64,000 nt of DNA, from the NCBI RefSeq assembly GCF_035222485.1, contig NC_085921.1, positions 3,844,001 to 3,908,000 of the forward strand, read 5' to 3'. This stretch comes from Podospora pseudoanserina. Its lineage: Eukaryota > Ascomycota > Sordariomycetes > Sordariales > Podosporaceae. Each line of letters begins with the position of its first letter. Within the stretch, counting starts at the first letter, position 1. Positions 33,818-46,100 of the stretch are shown one piece after another. The translations under genes and the position numbers were made by a program. The notes beneath the pieces were generated by a model that saw only the letters and a program-made list of their open reading frames with translations, was not told the origin of the DNA and made no database searches.

Positions 33818-36800
33818 ATGGCACCGGGCGCGGGCCCCGCGGGGGGAGGGGGAGGAAATATCAAGGTGGTGGTCCGATGTCGTCCCTTCAATTCAAGAGG
33901 TAAGCGACCGCCTCCTAGGCTACAAGAGTGCATATGGAGATGGTGAACTGACCTCTCACCTCAAGAACATGACCGAAACGCAAAATGCATCATCGAAATG
34001 AAAGGAAACCAAACCATCCTCACCCCTCCAGATGCCAGCGCGGGTGGAGGGAAATTAAGTGGGAAAGACTCGGCTCCCAAAGCGTTCGCGTTCGACAAGT
34101 CATACTGGTCATTCGATAAAAGCGCTCCAAATTATGCCGGTCAGAACCACCTCTTCGATGACCTGGGCCGACCGCTGCTCGACAATGCCTTTCAGGGGTA
34201 TAACAACTGCATCTTTGCCTACGGCCAGACCGGTTCGGGAAAGTCATACTCGATGATGGGATATGGGAAGGATGCGGGTATCATTCCCATGATTTGCCAG
34301 GACATGTTCGAACGGATCAAAGTGATGCAGCAGGACAAGAATTTGAAGTGTACGGTGGAAGTCTCGTACCTCGAAATTTACAACGAAAGAGTACGCGACT
34401 TGCTAAACCCAGCGAACAAGGGAAATCTCAAAGTCAGAGAACACCCTTCAACGGGTCCGTATGTGGAAGATTTGGCCAAGCTGGTGGTAGGAAGCTTCCA
34501 GGAGATTGAGAACCTGATGGACGAGGGTAACAAAGCGAGAACTGTCGCGGCTACCAACATGAACGAAACTTCGAGTAGATCCCACGCCGTATTCACTCTC
34601 ATGCTCACCCAAAAAAGATTCGATCCCGAGACAAAGATGGAGATGGAAAAGGCTGCCAAAATCTCTTTGGTTGATTTGGCTGGTTCGGAAAGAGCCACCT
34701 CCACAGGAGCGACAGGCGCGAGATTAAAAGAAGGCGCTGAAATCAACCGATCGTTGTCCACACTTGGTCGAGTTATCGCAGCCTTGGCCGATTTATCAAC
34801 AGGCAAGAAAAAGAAGGGCGGTACTGGCCAGGTACCATATCGCGACAGTGTTCTTACTTGGTTACTCAAAGACTCGCTGGGTGGCAACAGCATGACGGCC
34901 ATGATAGCAGCCGTGAGTCCAGCAGATATCAACTACGACGAAACCCTGAGTACGCTACGTTATGCCGACTCTGCCAAGCGCATCAAGAACCACGCAGTTG
35001 TCAACGAAGACGCCAACGCCAGAATGATTCGCGAGCTCAAGGAAGAGCTGGCACTGCTTCGGAACAAACTAGGTGGTGGTGGAGGAGCTCCAGGGATGCC
35101 GGTAGAATCATATCCAGAAGGTACGCCTCTCGAGCAGCAAATCGTCAGTATCACAGCACCGGATGGTACGGTCAAGAAGGTCTCCAAGGCAGAAATTGCG
35201 GAGCAGCTCAACCAGAGCGAGAAGCTTCTGCAGGATCTTAACCAGACCTGGGAGCAAAAGCTGGCCAAAACAGAAGAAATCCACAAGGAGCGCGAGTCTG
35301 CACTCGAAGAGCTTGGTATCAGCATCGAGAAGGGCTTCATTGGCATGTCGACGCCCAAAAAGATGCCTCATTTGGTCAACTTATCAGACGACCCGCTTTT
35401 GGCCGAGTGCCTCGTTTATAATCTCAAACCTGGAATCACAACGGTTGGCAACGTCGAGTCTAACGCGGACCACCAAGCAAATATCCGTCTGAACGGCTCC
35501 AAAATTCTCCACGAGCACTGCACCTTTGAAAACGCGCCTGATGGGACCGTGACAGTCATTCCGAAGGAAGGAGCGGCCGTCATGGTCAACGGCAAACGGG
35601 TTACAGAACCTTATCAGCTGCACTCTGGATATCGGATTATTCTAGGCGATTTCCACATCTTCAGATTCAACCACCCGCTCGAAGCTCGTGCGGAGAGGCA
35701 GGAGCGAGCGGACAAGAGTCTGTTGCGCCAGTCCGTTACCGCAAGCCAACTGCAAACACTTGAGAGAACGTCACCCACACCCAGCCCCAGACCTGGTCAT
35801 GACAGGAGCCTTAGTACAGCCATCTCAGACTTTGGTGGGAGCCGCCCGGATTCTCCCTCTCCATTTATGCGAAACCCCAGGGAGGCAGATTGGTCTTTTG
35901 CGCGCAGAGAGGCGGCTGGCGCCATTCTGGGGACAGATCAAAATTTCGCCAGTCTTTCAGACGAGGAGCTGAACGCTCTCTTTGAAGAAGTGCAACGAGT
36001 CCGGGCCGAACGTGTCAATGGCCGCGATGACAACGAGGACATGGAGTCGATGGCATCCTTTCCCGTCAGGGAGAAATACATGTCAACGGGCACCCTGGAC
36101 AACTTTTCGCTCGATACAGCACTAACGATGCCATCTACCCCTAAGCAGGGCGAGGCCGAGGACAGGCTGCGTGAGATTCGCGAAGAGATGCAGACACAAC
36201 TTGAGAAGCAAAAGGAAGAGTTTCACGATCAGATCAAGAGTGCCGAAGCGGCAAATGTGGAGGTTGCCGAGATCAAGAAGGAGAAGGCCAAGATGGAGGA
36301 GACTCTGGTCAAGATCAAGGCCGAGATGCAAAAGCAGCTTGAAGTGCAAAGGCAGGAGTTTGAGAAGAAGATTGAGAAGTTAGATCCCCTCAAGAGACCG
36401 AAGCCCAAGCCGAGACTCTCGGAAGAGGAGATTGAAAGAGCCAAGGTCGCGGTCAAACATTGGAGGGGGAGGCACTATGTGCAAATGGCCGAGGCGGTCC
36501 TTCAGCATGCTGCTACACTGAAAGAGGCCCAGATCATGAGTCACGAGCTGGATGAGCATGTCGTTTTCCAGTTTACAGTGGTGGATGTGGGCCACATGAT
36601 GTGTTCGTCCTACGACATGGTCCTTAACGGGCTGACCGGCGAAGGGGAAGATCCCGCACTCGAGGATGCACCTAAGCCGTGCATTGGGATCCGGGTTATT
36701 GACTACAAGCAGAGTGTGGTACATCTATGGAGCATCGAGAAGCTCTACGATCGAGTGAGACGCATGCGGCAGATGTATCAGTACCTGGACCAGCCTGAAT

Positions 36801-39136
36801 ATGCCCAGCATCTCAGTTTGGACAACCCATTCATTGAGGACTGCATGCCGCAGTATACCCTCGTTGGAGAGGTTGACGTCCCGCTCAAGGCTGTCTTTGA
36901 AAGCCGAGTTCAAGACTTTACGCTTGACGTATTCTCCCCATACACATCACACACGATCGGGATTATCAAGTTGGCGCTGGAGCCGTCTAGCGCGCGAGCG
37001 CCCACCAACACTCTCAAGTTTAACATCGTTATGCACGAGATGCTTGGGTTCCCCGAACGTGAGGGCACCGAGGTGCATGCCCAGCTATTCATTCCTGGCA
37101 TCTCCGAGGATGGCATCACTACTACGCAGATGATCAAGGATTTCGACGAGGGCCCCATCCGGTTCGAGAGCGTTCATAGTATGAGCGTTCCGCTGTTCGC
37201 GCCACCCCAGACTACTCTTCGCGTGGCTATCTTCGCCAAAGTGTCTGCCATGCACCTCGACAAACTTCTCAGCTGGGACGACATGCGAGACGCTGTGCCT
37301 GCCAACCAAAAGCCCAAGACTCCTAGGATCAGCGAGACTCAGTTCTATACCGAAGAGAAGCATGATCTGCTCACCCGAGCGCAGATATTGGAGCTGAACG
37401 AAGAGGGCGAGTACAAGCCAGTCGAGGTCACGCAAACAAGCGAGATGGACAATGGAACTTTCCAGTTGCATCAAGGTCTGCAACGACGCATTTCTCTCAA
37501 TCTCACTCACAGCTCTGGTGATGCCCTGCCGTGGGAAGACGTGGCCAACATACGAGTGGGTAAGATCCAGCTGCTGGATAGCGCTGGAAAGTCACCCGAC
37601 ATGGGATCTTCTGGTCCCGACCTCCATCTCAAGTTGGCCTCCAAACCAGTTTTCCGGACGAATGCCAATGGTACCAGAGGCTTGACGATCATCGGTCAGT
37701 GGGACTCTAGCTTACACAACTCGCTGCTACTGGACAGGGTGACTTCGGAGAAGTACCGAGTTCAAATGACGGTGTCCTGGGAGATTTTGTCAGAGAAGCT
37801 AGCAGAGCCGATGAAGTTTTCAATGAATCTCTGCGTACAAATTGTCTCGCGGTCGTTCATACGACAAACATCAATGTTTTCGTCGCTCTGGCAAAACGTC
37901 CGGTTTGTGCACTCTTGCACAGGGATCTTCACTCTTCAAATGCGACCTGCGCCTATTAAGAGGGCGGGCGACTTGTGGAGGATGAATAGTCAGCATGACT
38001 ACGTCAAGGGAGAGGAGCTTCTTACAGCTTGGACACCGAGGGGTGTATCTCTTGTGGCGGACTTTATTGGTTCAAGGAGGAAAAAGCAGATGATGAGTGA
38101 GATGGCAGTTATCCAGTCGCTGATGAAAAAATATGGCTATAGGGAGAATGGGCACCTCAACGGAATAGACGGTGGACCCAACGATGACCTTTTGCCACCA
38201 CCGAAAATCAACAGCGATGCTGATTCTATCGCCGAGTTGCTCAAGGATGACACACCTGAGGTATCGCCGACTACATCACCTGTTATCTCTCACTCCGAGC
38301 TCGCCAAGGATGGGGAAGAAAGCCCTGAATCAAGAACGATCGAGGAGCCCACACCACCACTGGAGGAAGAGAAACCAGTATCAGAGTATGACGACAGGCA
38401 AACTGCCCTGTTAAACAAATGTCTCAAGCTCTGGCAGCGCTACCCAGACTCTACGCTCAAACTCATTTCACCGGAAAACACCGATCCTCCAGAGGATGGT
38501 GTTGCAACTGAAAACAACCCCAACGGCAATGGGAACGAATACCATTACAGCGCCCCAACCTTTGTCGCTACTGTCATCCGGGTCCCTAAGAACCCTTCCG
38601 TCCTCAAAGGCGGTTATCTCTTGGTCCCTAACGCCGACTCAACTCGCTGGGTGAAGCGCTTCGTTGAGCTCCGTCGTCCATACCTTCACATACACTCCGT
38701 CGCCGACGGAGAAGAAATCGGCATTGTCAGCCTTCGAAATGCCCGAATTGACTCGCAACCGGGTATTCTTGGCCTCCTACACTCCCATCAAGACTATGAC
38801 CACAACAACTTTGACCCTGACAACGTGGCTCAACAACAAAGCGGCAGTATCGTAGGCGGCGTCGCGTCCACGGCTACAGGTTTGATCTCGTCTTTGACAG
38901 GCACACCCGGACAAGGGCAAGGGGTTAGCAGACTCAGCGAACGGCTGCAAGCAGGCGTGTTTGCCATTTACGGGACGGATAACACGTGGCTCTTTGCAGC
39001 GAGGAGCGAGAGGGATAAGCTGGAGTGGATTTTTAGAATTGATCAGAGTTTTGCGCAGACGGGGAGCACACCGGCCGGGAGTGTGATGGATGCCGGGACC
39101 AACAGTGGAACTGCTAGTCCCATGCCAAGGTGGTGA
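33818..39136 (+). CDS. Kinesin-3 motor protein (KIF1/Unc-104 type)
   Basis: Two exons, 33818-33899 and 33966-39136, give 1750 residues; the start sits in AACCATGGC. It is a plus-end-directed microtubule motor that carries vesicles and endosomes in hyphae. Motor domain about 14-370: VVVRCRPFNSR at the N-terminus, P-loop GQTGSGKS at 114-121, switch I ETSSRSH near 229, switch II DLAGSE near 264, and a lysine-rich loop-12 insert (GKKKKGG near 307) typical of kinesin-3. FHA domain about 515-590 (TTVGNVESN). A coiled coil rich in Lys and Glu is near 760-836, then KIF1-type middle domains. A C-terminal PH domain at about 1572-1723 (VLKGGYLLVP, WVKRFVELRRPYL, WIFRID) binds membrane lipids. Domain order and length are standard. 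Likely Neurospora kin-2/unc-104 orthologue. Confidence 0.96.
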
Positions 39137-39746
39137 AGAAGAAGCGCGCGGAGGAAAGAGCACAATCGGATAGGGGTGGATGGGATGGTAAAAAAAGGGA
39201 GATACCCAGGACGTTTTATTTCTTTCCTTTATTTTGTTGACTTTTCGTTTATGAAGAATCTGGATTTTCATGAGCTGCTTTCATCCTGGCAGGAGATGAC
39301 ACACTGGAGGGGAGAAGATTTTGCTATAGATGGTTTCGAAAAGACGGTGGCATAGAAAGAGCTCCCTTTTTGTTTGTTGCCAGACTCATGATTTGTTTTT
39401 TTCCCTTTTGGTACATGAGATAACTGTATATAGCTAGGTGAGGTAGTTGGAAGCATGCTTTTGCAACACGCGATACGCGAACAAGGAAACATGGGACAGA
39501 GGGACGGTTGATTGTTAAAGCAGGATAAGGTAGTTAGGAAGGGGGCAGCCAGGGAAATGAATTGGGATGTGAATGAGGTTATGGAACTGAGCGAGATACC
39601 TATCATGTTTGAAAAGTTGTCCCTTGGGTGTCAGTGATGTCTTGTTGTTTGCTAGCAGCGGCCCATCATCCCGGTCTTCAGCGTGTACAAACGGAAGCTG
39701 GAGAGAGAATCCAACTTGATCAACTTAGTTTCTGCCCTTAACCAGC
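39137..39746. other. Kinesin 3' flank and 5S upstream region
   Basis: No gene seen. The 5S gene begins at the right end. Confidence 0.5.
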
Positions 39747-39865
39747 ACATACGACCATACGCAGCTGAAAATACGGGATCCCGTCCGCTCTCCCCTAGTC
39801 AAACAGCTGACGGCCAGACTAGTACTCAGGTGGGTGACCACTGGGGAATCCCTGGTGTTGTATGT
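39747..39865 (+). rRNA. 5S ribosomal RNA gene (dispersed copy)
   Basis: About 119 nt beginning ACATACGACCATA and ending GTTGTATGT, whose ends pair to form helix I, followed by a short T run (TTTTT) as RNA polymerase III terminator. Internal landmarks are GGGATCCCGTCCGCTCTCCC, GACTAGTACT and GGTGGGTGACCAC with GGGAATCCC, covering the A, intermediate and C promoter elements. The helix bordering the last loop stays paired (CTCAG with CTGGG). The gene stands alone among protein genes, as in Neurospora and relatives, where 5S genes are scattered rather than in the rDNA repeat. Confidence 0.93.
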
Positions 39866-40243
39866 TTTTGGACCCTTTTTGGGTCCACTTGAAGGTCATC
39901 GTGAGGTCCTGGCAGCAGCACATTCGAGAGTTTTGAATGGGTGTTAAAAATATGATGGTTGACTCGAGAATGTGCATTATATAATATTCACTTTGACCGA
40001 TCGGATGGAATGGTTCAACGAGAGCAGATGTCTAAATCTCGAGCTTCAGAAAAAGTCTGGGTTACGTTTGTCTGGTGACGCTTACCGGAGCTTGGTTTTC
40101 GGTTTTTAAATCCCTCAAGAAATTGGCCGCTTGCTGTCGATAGATCTTGCTTGCCAGTAATCCTCGCACATCATTTAGGACACTGTCAGTATTATGAGCA
40201 ATCAGCGTACATACAAATGCATGGACACCCTCACTACAAAATA
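39866..40243. other. 5S 3' flank
   Basis: No gene seen between the 5S gene and the MITE. Confidence 0.4.
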
Positions 40244-40417
40244 GTTGATACACACAAGTAGGTTAACCCATATCTATTGTGAACTATGCGTTAGAAGATG
40301 ACTATTACGCCTTCACAGATCGTAATAGGTCTTTAAAGATAGTTAAAGTACCTTGTAATTTACCTTCAAGGTATAGTTTACAATATACTATAGGTTAACC
40401 TACTTGTGTGTATCAGC
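40244..40417. mobile_element. 174-bp MITE with long terminal inverted repeats
   Basis: The left end GTTGATACACACAAGTAGGT is the mirror of the right end ACCTACTTGTGTGTATCAGC with one mismatch, and similarity continues for about 50 bp inward. A TA dinucleotide flanks both ends (40242-40243 and 40418-40419), the target duplication of Tc1/mariner-type DNA transposons. It has no coding capacity and would depend on a transposase elsewhere. The inner part is AT-rich with TpA excess. Confidence 0.8.
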
Positions 40418-40622
40418 TATTTGGTATTGAACAGAGATGTGGGTTACAGTATTGTATTCTACACGCTCCGGTCTTTTTCCATTTTTTTTCGCTAGCTAGC
40501 CATACTCAATCAACATCACCACTACGCCCGCTCCCACCCACTACACTCCTCATTGCTTTCATATAGACGACTATGCCGAGCCCCTTGATGGACGCTTGAG
40601 AGCTCTGCCAAGAAAAAGCATC
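40418..40622. other. Short spacer between MITE and MKT1
   Basis: No gene seen; likely MKT1 3' untranslated region. Confidence 0.4.
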
Positions 40623-43110
40623 CTAAGCCCGCGCCTCCAAGTACTTTGCTGCCTTTTCCCAAACAGCCTGGTCATTGGCCGAGAGCTCCCTCTGAGGCAA
40701 CGCCTTGATACCCGCATAAATAGCCTTAAAGAACTCGCAGGCAATCTCAAGGTCTTCCGGGAAGGCAGTGGCGTAGGGGATATAACTGGAGGGAAAGTTC
40801 TTCTTCTTCTTGGCCATCTCGGGGTCGTTGGGATTGATCTCGTCAAAAAACGTCTTGACGGCAATGCCGAGGGATACGTCGGGATCGAAATGGAACGGGA
40901 GGCTACAACGTCAAAGTCAGTACATTTGGGTGTAGAAATGAGGAGAGATACCCATCCCATACCTGTTGCCCAACTCCCAGTTGGCGTCTTTCCGCCGGTC
41001 AGCCTGAGCAGCCATGAATGTTGAAGCCAAGATCGCCTCCACCAAGTCACGGTCTGCCGCCCGCACCTCGGATGCCAACGAACGGAAAGCCAGCAGACTC
41101 TTGCTGAGGGGCCCCGTATACCCATAGGATTCATGCCGAAGTTTCAGCAGGCACGCACACCTGCTGATCAACAACAAGCTCAATTGGTCGTCCTCGCTGC
41201 CGTGCATGGGTAAGCCGCGCAACTCTTCATGCTTGTTCTTGGCATTTAACAAGTCGAAACGAATGAGCTCAAGGGCGACAATGATGGACTCGTAAAGGTG
41301 TGGTACCTTCCAGTACCTCTTGGCTGTTGGCTGAAGTGCAGTGAGAGCTTGTGATAAGGCCTTGCCCCAGTTGGTGAGTTCGTGTTTATTGTCAACGTAG
41401 CCCCGAATGTGAAGAAACCGCCAGATGGAGAAGGATTTGATGAGGTCAGGGCTCAAATTCTTCACCTTTTTGTCCTTCTGAGAGAAGGTGGTGGCAACGA
41501 ACTCTGGCTTCTCAAGCGCCAGAACTTCAGAAAAGATGGATCCGTGGACAAAATCCGGGAACAACTTCTCGACTACCTCGGCGGACACTCTCCAGCTTTT
41601 CCACTGCTCCAGGTAAGGGCCCTGGTTCTTGAAGTCCCACAACTTCCGCTTAAAATCCCGATCAAACCATACGCCCATGGTGACGGTGCTGTGTAAGAAG
41701 GCACGGTGAAGGCGAGCTACCACCAAGCTCAAGGCGGCTTCTTTGATCTGGGGAGTTTGTTGAGTAACCAGCTTCCTGTACTCAGGCGAGACCGTCCCAT
41801 CCAGGGTGGGCAAAACCTCCATCGAGGCCGACGTCTGCTTCTTAGAGGCTTCAGCCTGAGTAAAAGCATGCGTGATGGGGTTCAGAATCCGTGGACCAAT
41901 TAGACCTGTGTTCAGGTAATGGAACATCTCGGGCGGAAGAGAGAGGCCCAAATACTCATAGTTGTCTTGAGTAAGAGTGTCATAGTTGTGAACGGTTATT
42001 TCTCCGTTTTCCTTGATGTAGGTGAAGTGGTCAACAAGCATTCGGGCCTTGCGGTACTTGTCCAACCAGTTGGGATCCTGTGCTTTGAGGGTATCGACAA
42101 AGGTGATGCAGACCTGCGTCACATCCTTACGAGCGACTCGCAGGATGTTCAAAGCATCATTGATGTTGGACGGTTGGTTCTTGATGATGTTGCCGTCTGT
42201 AAGGGCAGGAAAGGCCGGTAGAAACGACGTGCCCGCCATGAGCATCAGGTCGACAAAAGTATGGTCAGCGACGTTGAGGACACTCAACAGATGAGTCTTG
42301 GAAACTGCGCGGACGGTTCTAGTTTCCCAGTCGATGCTTCTGATCACGCAGTCATTGATGGGGTACATCAGGAGCTCGACAGACCCCATGACACCACCGA
42401 CTTGGTCCGAGTCAGTCATATCAAACGAAGCAATCTTTTCACACGACGTGTTAGCAAGAACCTTCGGTAGGCATCAGGCAATCCTGAAACTGCTCACCTG
42501 AGCTGCAGCGTTGAAGGGCGCCACAAGAAAGTGAAGCTTTCTCTCCTTCAGTATCCCCTGAAGAAGGCGATAGAAGTTGTGAGGATGAAACGCATCTAAT
42601 TCAATTAGCTCTGAGCGAGACATGTCGCCTTCCCTGCGACCTTTGGGTTCAGGTCGATATACATACTCGTGTTCTCGCCGAATGACTGAACGGCAGCATC
42701 AGCCTGGCCATTGAAGTACTGCTCCCAGGCCCTGTCGGTTTGGGCAATGCCTTCCCGAGCACGTCTGATGTTGACCTCATCTTGACCCTTGAGATTTTGG
42801 CCATCAAAGATAAAGAAAGGGATAACATTGTTGGCCTGCCATTGGTTAAGATCGTTCTCAATGCGCGACTGGATACCGGTTACGCCCCCGAGGGCCGAGA
42901 GGAGGGGCTCGCTGGGCTGTGAATCGAGCTGGAGGTGGAGATAGTAGGTCGCGTCAACTGCGATGGCGTGGTCCTCGAGCATCGATACGGGATAGCTCCT
43001 GAATGAAAGCAGGCAGGCGGTCAGCAAAGGTGCTCGGAGAAGGCGGACGAAATGGAATTGACCTACGCCACCTGGGAGTTGATGTACGCATCCTCAAGAA
43101 GAGCTTCCAT
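40623..43110 (-). CDS. mkt1: MKT1-like post-transcriptional regulator (XPG/FEN1-like fold)
   Basis: Five exons on the minus strand, 43110-43067, 42998-42667, 42595-42498, 42434-40963 and 40902-40623, give 741 residues; all introns (60-71 nt) have canonical ends and phases agree. Joins read NSQVA-SYPVSMLEDHAIAV, FLVAPFNAAAQ-IASFDMTDS and NWELGN-SLPFHFD. The N-terminal half resembles the XPG-N and XPG-I parts of flap nucleases (AIAVDATYYLHLQLDS, FFIFDGQNL, HFLVAPFNAAAQIASFD). MKT1 in yeast has lost nuclease activity and acts with Pbp1 in translational control of mRNAs such as HO. The C-terminal half is the MKT1-specific helical region. Exon 2/3 splicing uses GTATGT at 42666, chosen over a later weak site because it restores the frame. 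Cytoplasmic. The gene looks whole. Confidence 0.87.
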
Positions 43111-46100
43111 GGCTGATTAGTGAACGGTGCTTTCAAAGTAGAATATATAAGAAAAGAGAGGTGAAGAGACGGGGATCCGTCGTTGGGTTTGTTGCCGTAG
43201 GCGCCGAACACAAAGATACGAGACAGCGAATGGCTGGGGGGGTATTGTCTTGTGTTGCGTACGGTATGCGATGTGTGCGTGGAACAGCGGTGGTGTCACA
43301 GTGGTGGGAGAGCTTGTGATGCGTCACTCCCCGAGCTTGAGGATGCGTAAAGCTAGGGCAGGTTGTTGTTTCGCAACGATAAGGAAGGTACGGCGTGCGT
43401 GGGGAGGTAGGCGCAGAGCTTGGTGGCAGATGGCGGCGGGGTAGGTATTCGTTTCGTCGTCGAGAGTAGAGCGCAGAAGGCAGAAAGAGGGCAAGAGCAG
43501 TCGAGAGAAAGAAGTCAGATCGTGGACTTACTCGGCATCGTGACGGTGCGGCGATCACAGCAGCGATCAACAACGAGTCTTGGGGGCAGTATTCGCGGCG
43601 GCAACAATGACAGAGGGGGGGCGTCTATGAGAGGGTCCCACAACTGGCGGCCAAATAACCTTTCCCCAAAAGAACCCAAGAGTCGCAAAGCTGGGGTCCC
43701 TTTCCTTCGGTTGGGCTGGAGCAACTTCGTAAGAGGCTCTCAACGACAAGATGCCAGGAACAGACTTAATGGTGGAGCTTCAACCCAAAGCAGAGTCTGG
43801 CTGGGCTGACCAGTTAGGTAGATTATGGCTGTGGAATTCGGGTATGATCAAAAAGTCGTAAAGTGAAGAAGAAGATTAAGGAACGACTCGAGAGTTTGTC
43901 AACCACAACCGCAGACCATCATCTGGCCGGAAATCACAAGGAGGGGTCGTTGTTTTTTCCTTTTCTCCAAAGAGGCGTGAGGCTCAGGAACCAGAAGACG
44001 CTTTGAAACCTTGCTCCCTTTTCCGTGTGGCTGATTGCTGCAGATTGACAGGGGCCCGAGCTCCCTTCAATCAATGGGTGCGCACTGTGTAGACACACTG
44101 TGACCCCTGAGATGCCCCCTTTCCATCTAGCTCTCATGGATTCCAACATTGAGGATCAGTACCCAGGCATGATTCAAAAATGTATGAACGCAAAATAATA
44201 GAAGATACCTTGCCTACTCAGTCAAGGACTGCGTCTCAGCATCAGACTAGGTGTTGAGACCCAATCCCATTTGCTTACTCACACCCAGCCAACATTTCAA
44301 AATGTTTTCCAGAAGCCTCGAAGCCTGCAGTGGAAGCCTTCTACTTCCAATTTCTCAGCCTGATAAATCAGTCCAATTGGTTTTTCTTTCAACACCCACC
44401 ATAAAGTTACCTAACCACTCTGGAACGTAACCGTTAGGCGACTCCTCAGTGACTAAGCCCGACTATCTACTGCTGCAACCTAGGAGGCCATATTATTCAA
44501 CCCCCAAGTTCATGTAATACCAGCCCTTTTGTAATCGCCTACCGTCTTTGTGGCAAATGCCCCCCGGATTCTCACCGCTTCATTGGCCTTGTCCGCAGCC
44601 GGTACTATCTCAGTCAAGACTCCCACCCACACACTCAGCCCTACCCGCACACCAGCCGTCTTCCGCCCTTAAGGCTGACCAACTGCCATATTAGTGCCCT
44701 CATATGTTGAGCCCCTAAAAGACCACCATATACCAACAAGAGTAGAGCTCCACCATACCAACCCTCAAAGAAACACATTTGCCTATGACCATTTAGAACC
44801 ATCTAGACCTCATCACCCCCCAAAGCAGCAAAGTTGCCCAAAAATAACAACCTCCCGGCCTAGATCTAGACCCGGACAGTCCGACCCCAACGTCGATCAA
44901 GCGACAAGAAAAGAAAAGATTCCCGCGCGGCCAAGACCAGGTCATGAGTATAGGTGTGTGTGGGGATATATGCGTGGTCGACCGGCCCAGCCGCTGAATC
45001 AAGGTCATCAAATGTACGGTTCTTCATTCGACCCACTCGCACAACAAGAAGGGAGTGAGAGCCGTTATTCAGCATCCAGCATGATATTGCCGGATGCCTG
45101 ATCGAAACCCGCCAAATGGAGATAAGCCCAATGGTGGATGGACCTAGACTTCCACGACTACGTAGATTCAAGACCATTAACGTTGGCTGTGTAGAGATAC
45201 TTGTAAGTTGACCACCCAAGTCCTGGAAGCCATGGTATAGGACACTGGTAGCTACCCACACACCTACCGGTGACGAGATCCATTATCCAGCATCTATACT
45301 AGACAGTCCAGCCTGATATCACAAGGCCCGATACCTAATGAACGTCCATCTCATCTTCCCTAGAGTCGTAACAATGTCGGTGAGTCTAGACTTCTGCAAG
45401 TCATTAGTTTCAACATCACAAATGTTGATAGGCATATAGTCAGCATAGCAAAGACGATCTCTTACTCAGCAACCTCCTTGATATTGCCACATGCTGACCT
45501 CAAGTCCCAGTTTACCTCACGAAATCCACCGAACAGACAATTTCGATGACGACGACGACGACAGTAGAACGAGCCCAGAGTCCCGCAGCTCGGTTACCAC
45601 AAAGCCAGTAGAACGAGTCCAGACTTCTGCAACTCCGTGACTCAGGGCAACGCTAGACCCTCAACACTTTCGAGACCCTTCAAGTCTATGAAAACATTGT
45701 TGACTTCGTGATGGGTCGACACATAAGTGAAAAAAAGGGGGCAATGAAACAGCCTGCCTGCCTAACCCGCGCTCGGCGAGCCAGAATAGGAAGGCAACAT
45801 AACACAACACAAGATAAACCAAACAAACATACATCTCAACCATGAAAGCCTAGCCCACCTCGCCTCTCCTGTCTTCCCCAGACCTCCCACACCCATCTCC
45901 ACACCCCAAGAAATGTATATACCATAGCCCAGCAAAGCGGGAAAACAAGGCGTAGGTATCCGCCCTCACCAGCAACATCGCCAGCCTTGGCAGAAGTAGC
46001 TAGCAAGCTGAACTCCCCCCGTGAGCCATCCAACCTCGTAGTCAGTACCCGGTTATGTCATCATCAACTCAGGCAGAAACTCGAACACCCAAGCATCACA

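Noticed and set aside
33094-33933. 279-codon minus-strand frame
   Set aside because: It overlaps the kinesin promoter and first exons, has no family signature, and no splice or promoter logic.
43133-43573. Upstream 146-codon minus-strand frame as part of MKT1
   Set aside because: Ser/Thr/Pro-rich with no family match, and the MKT1 start at 43110 already gives the conserved N-terminus.
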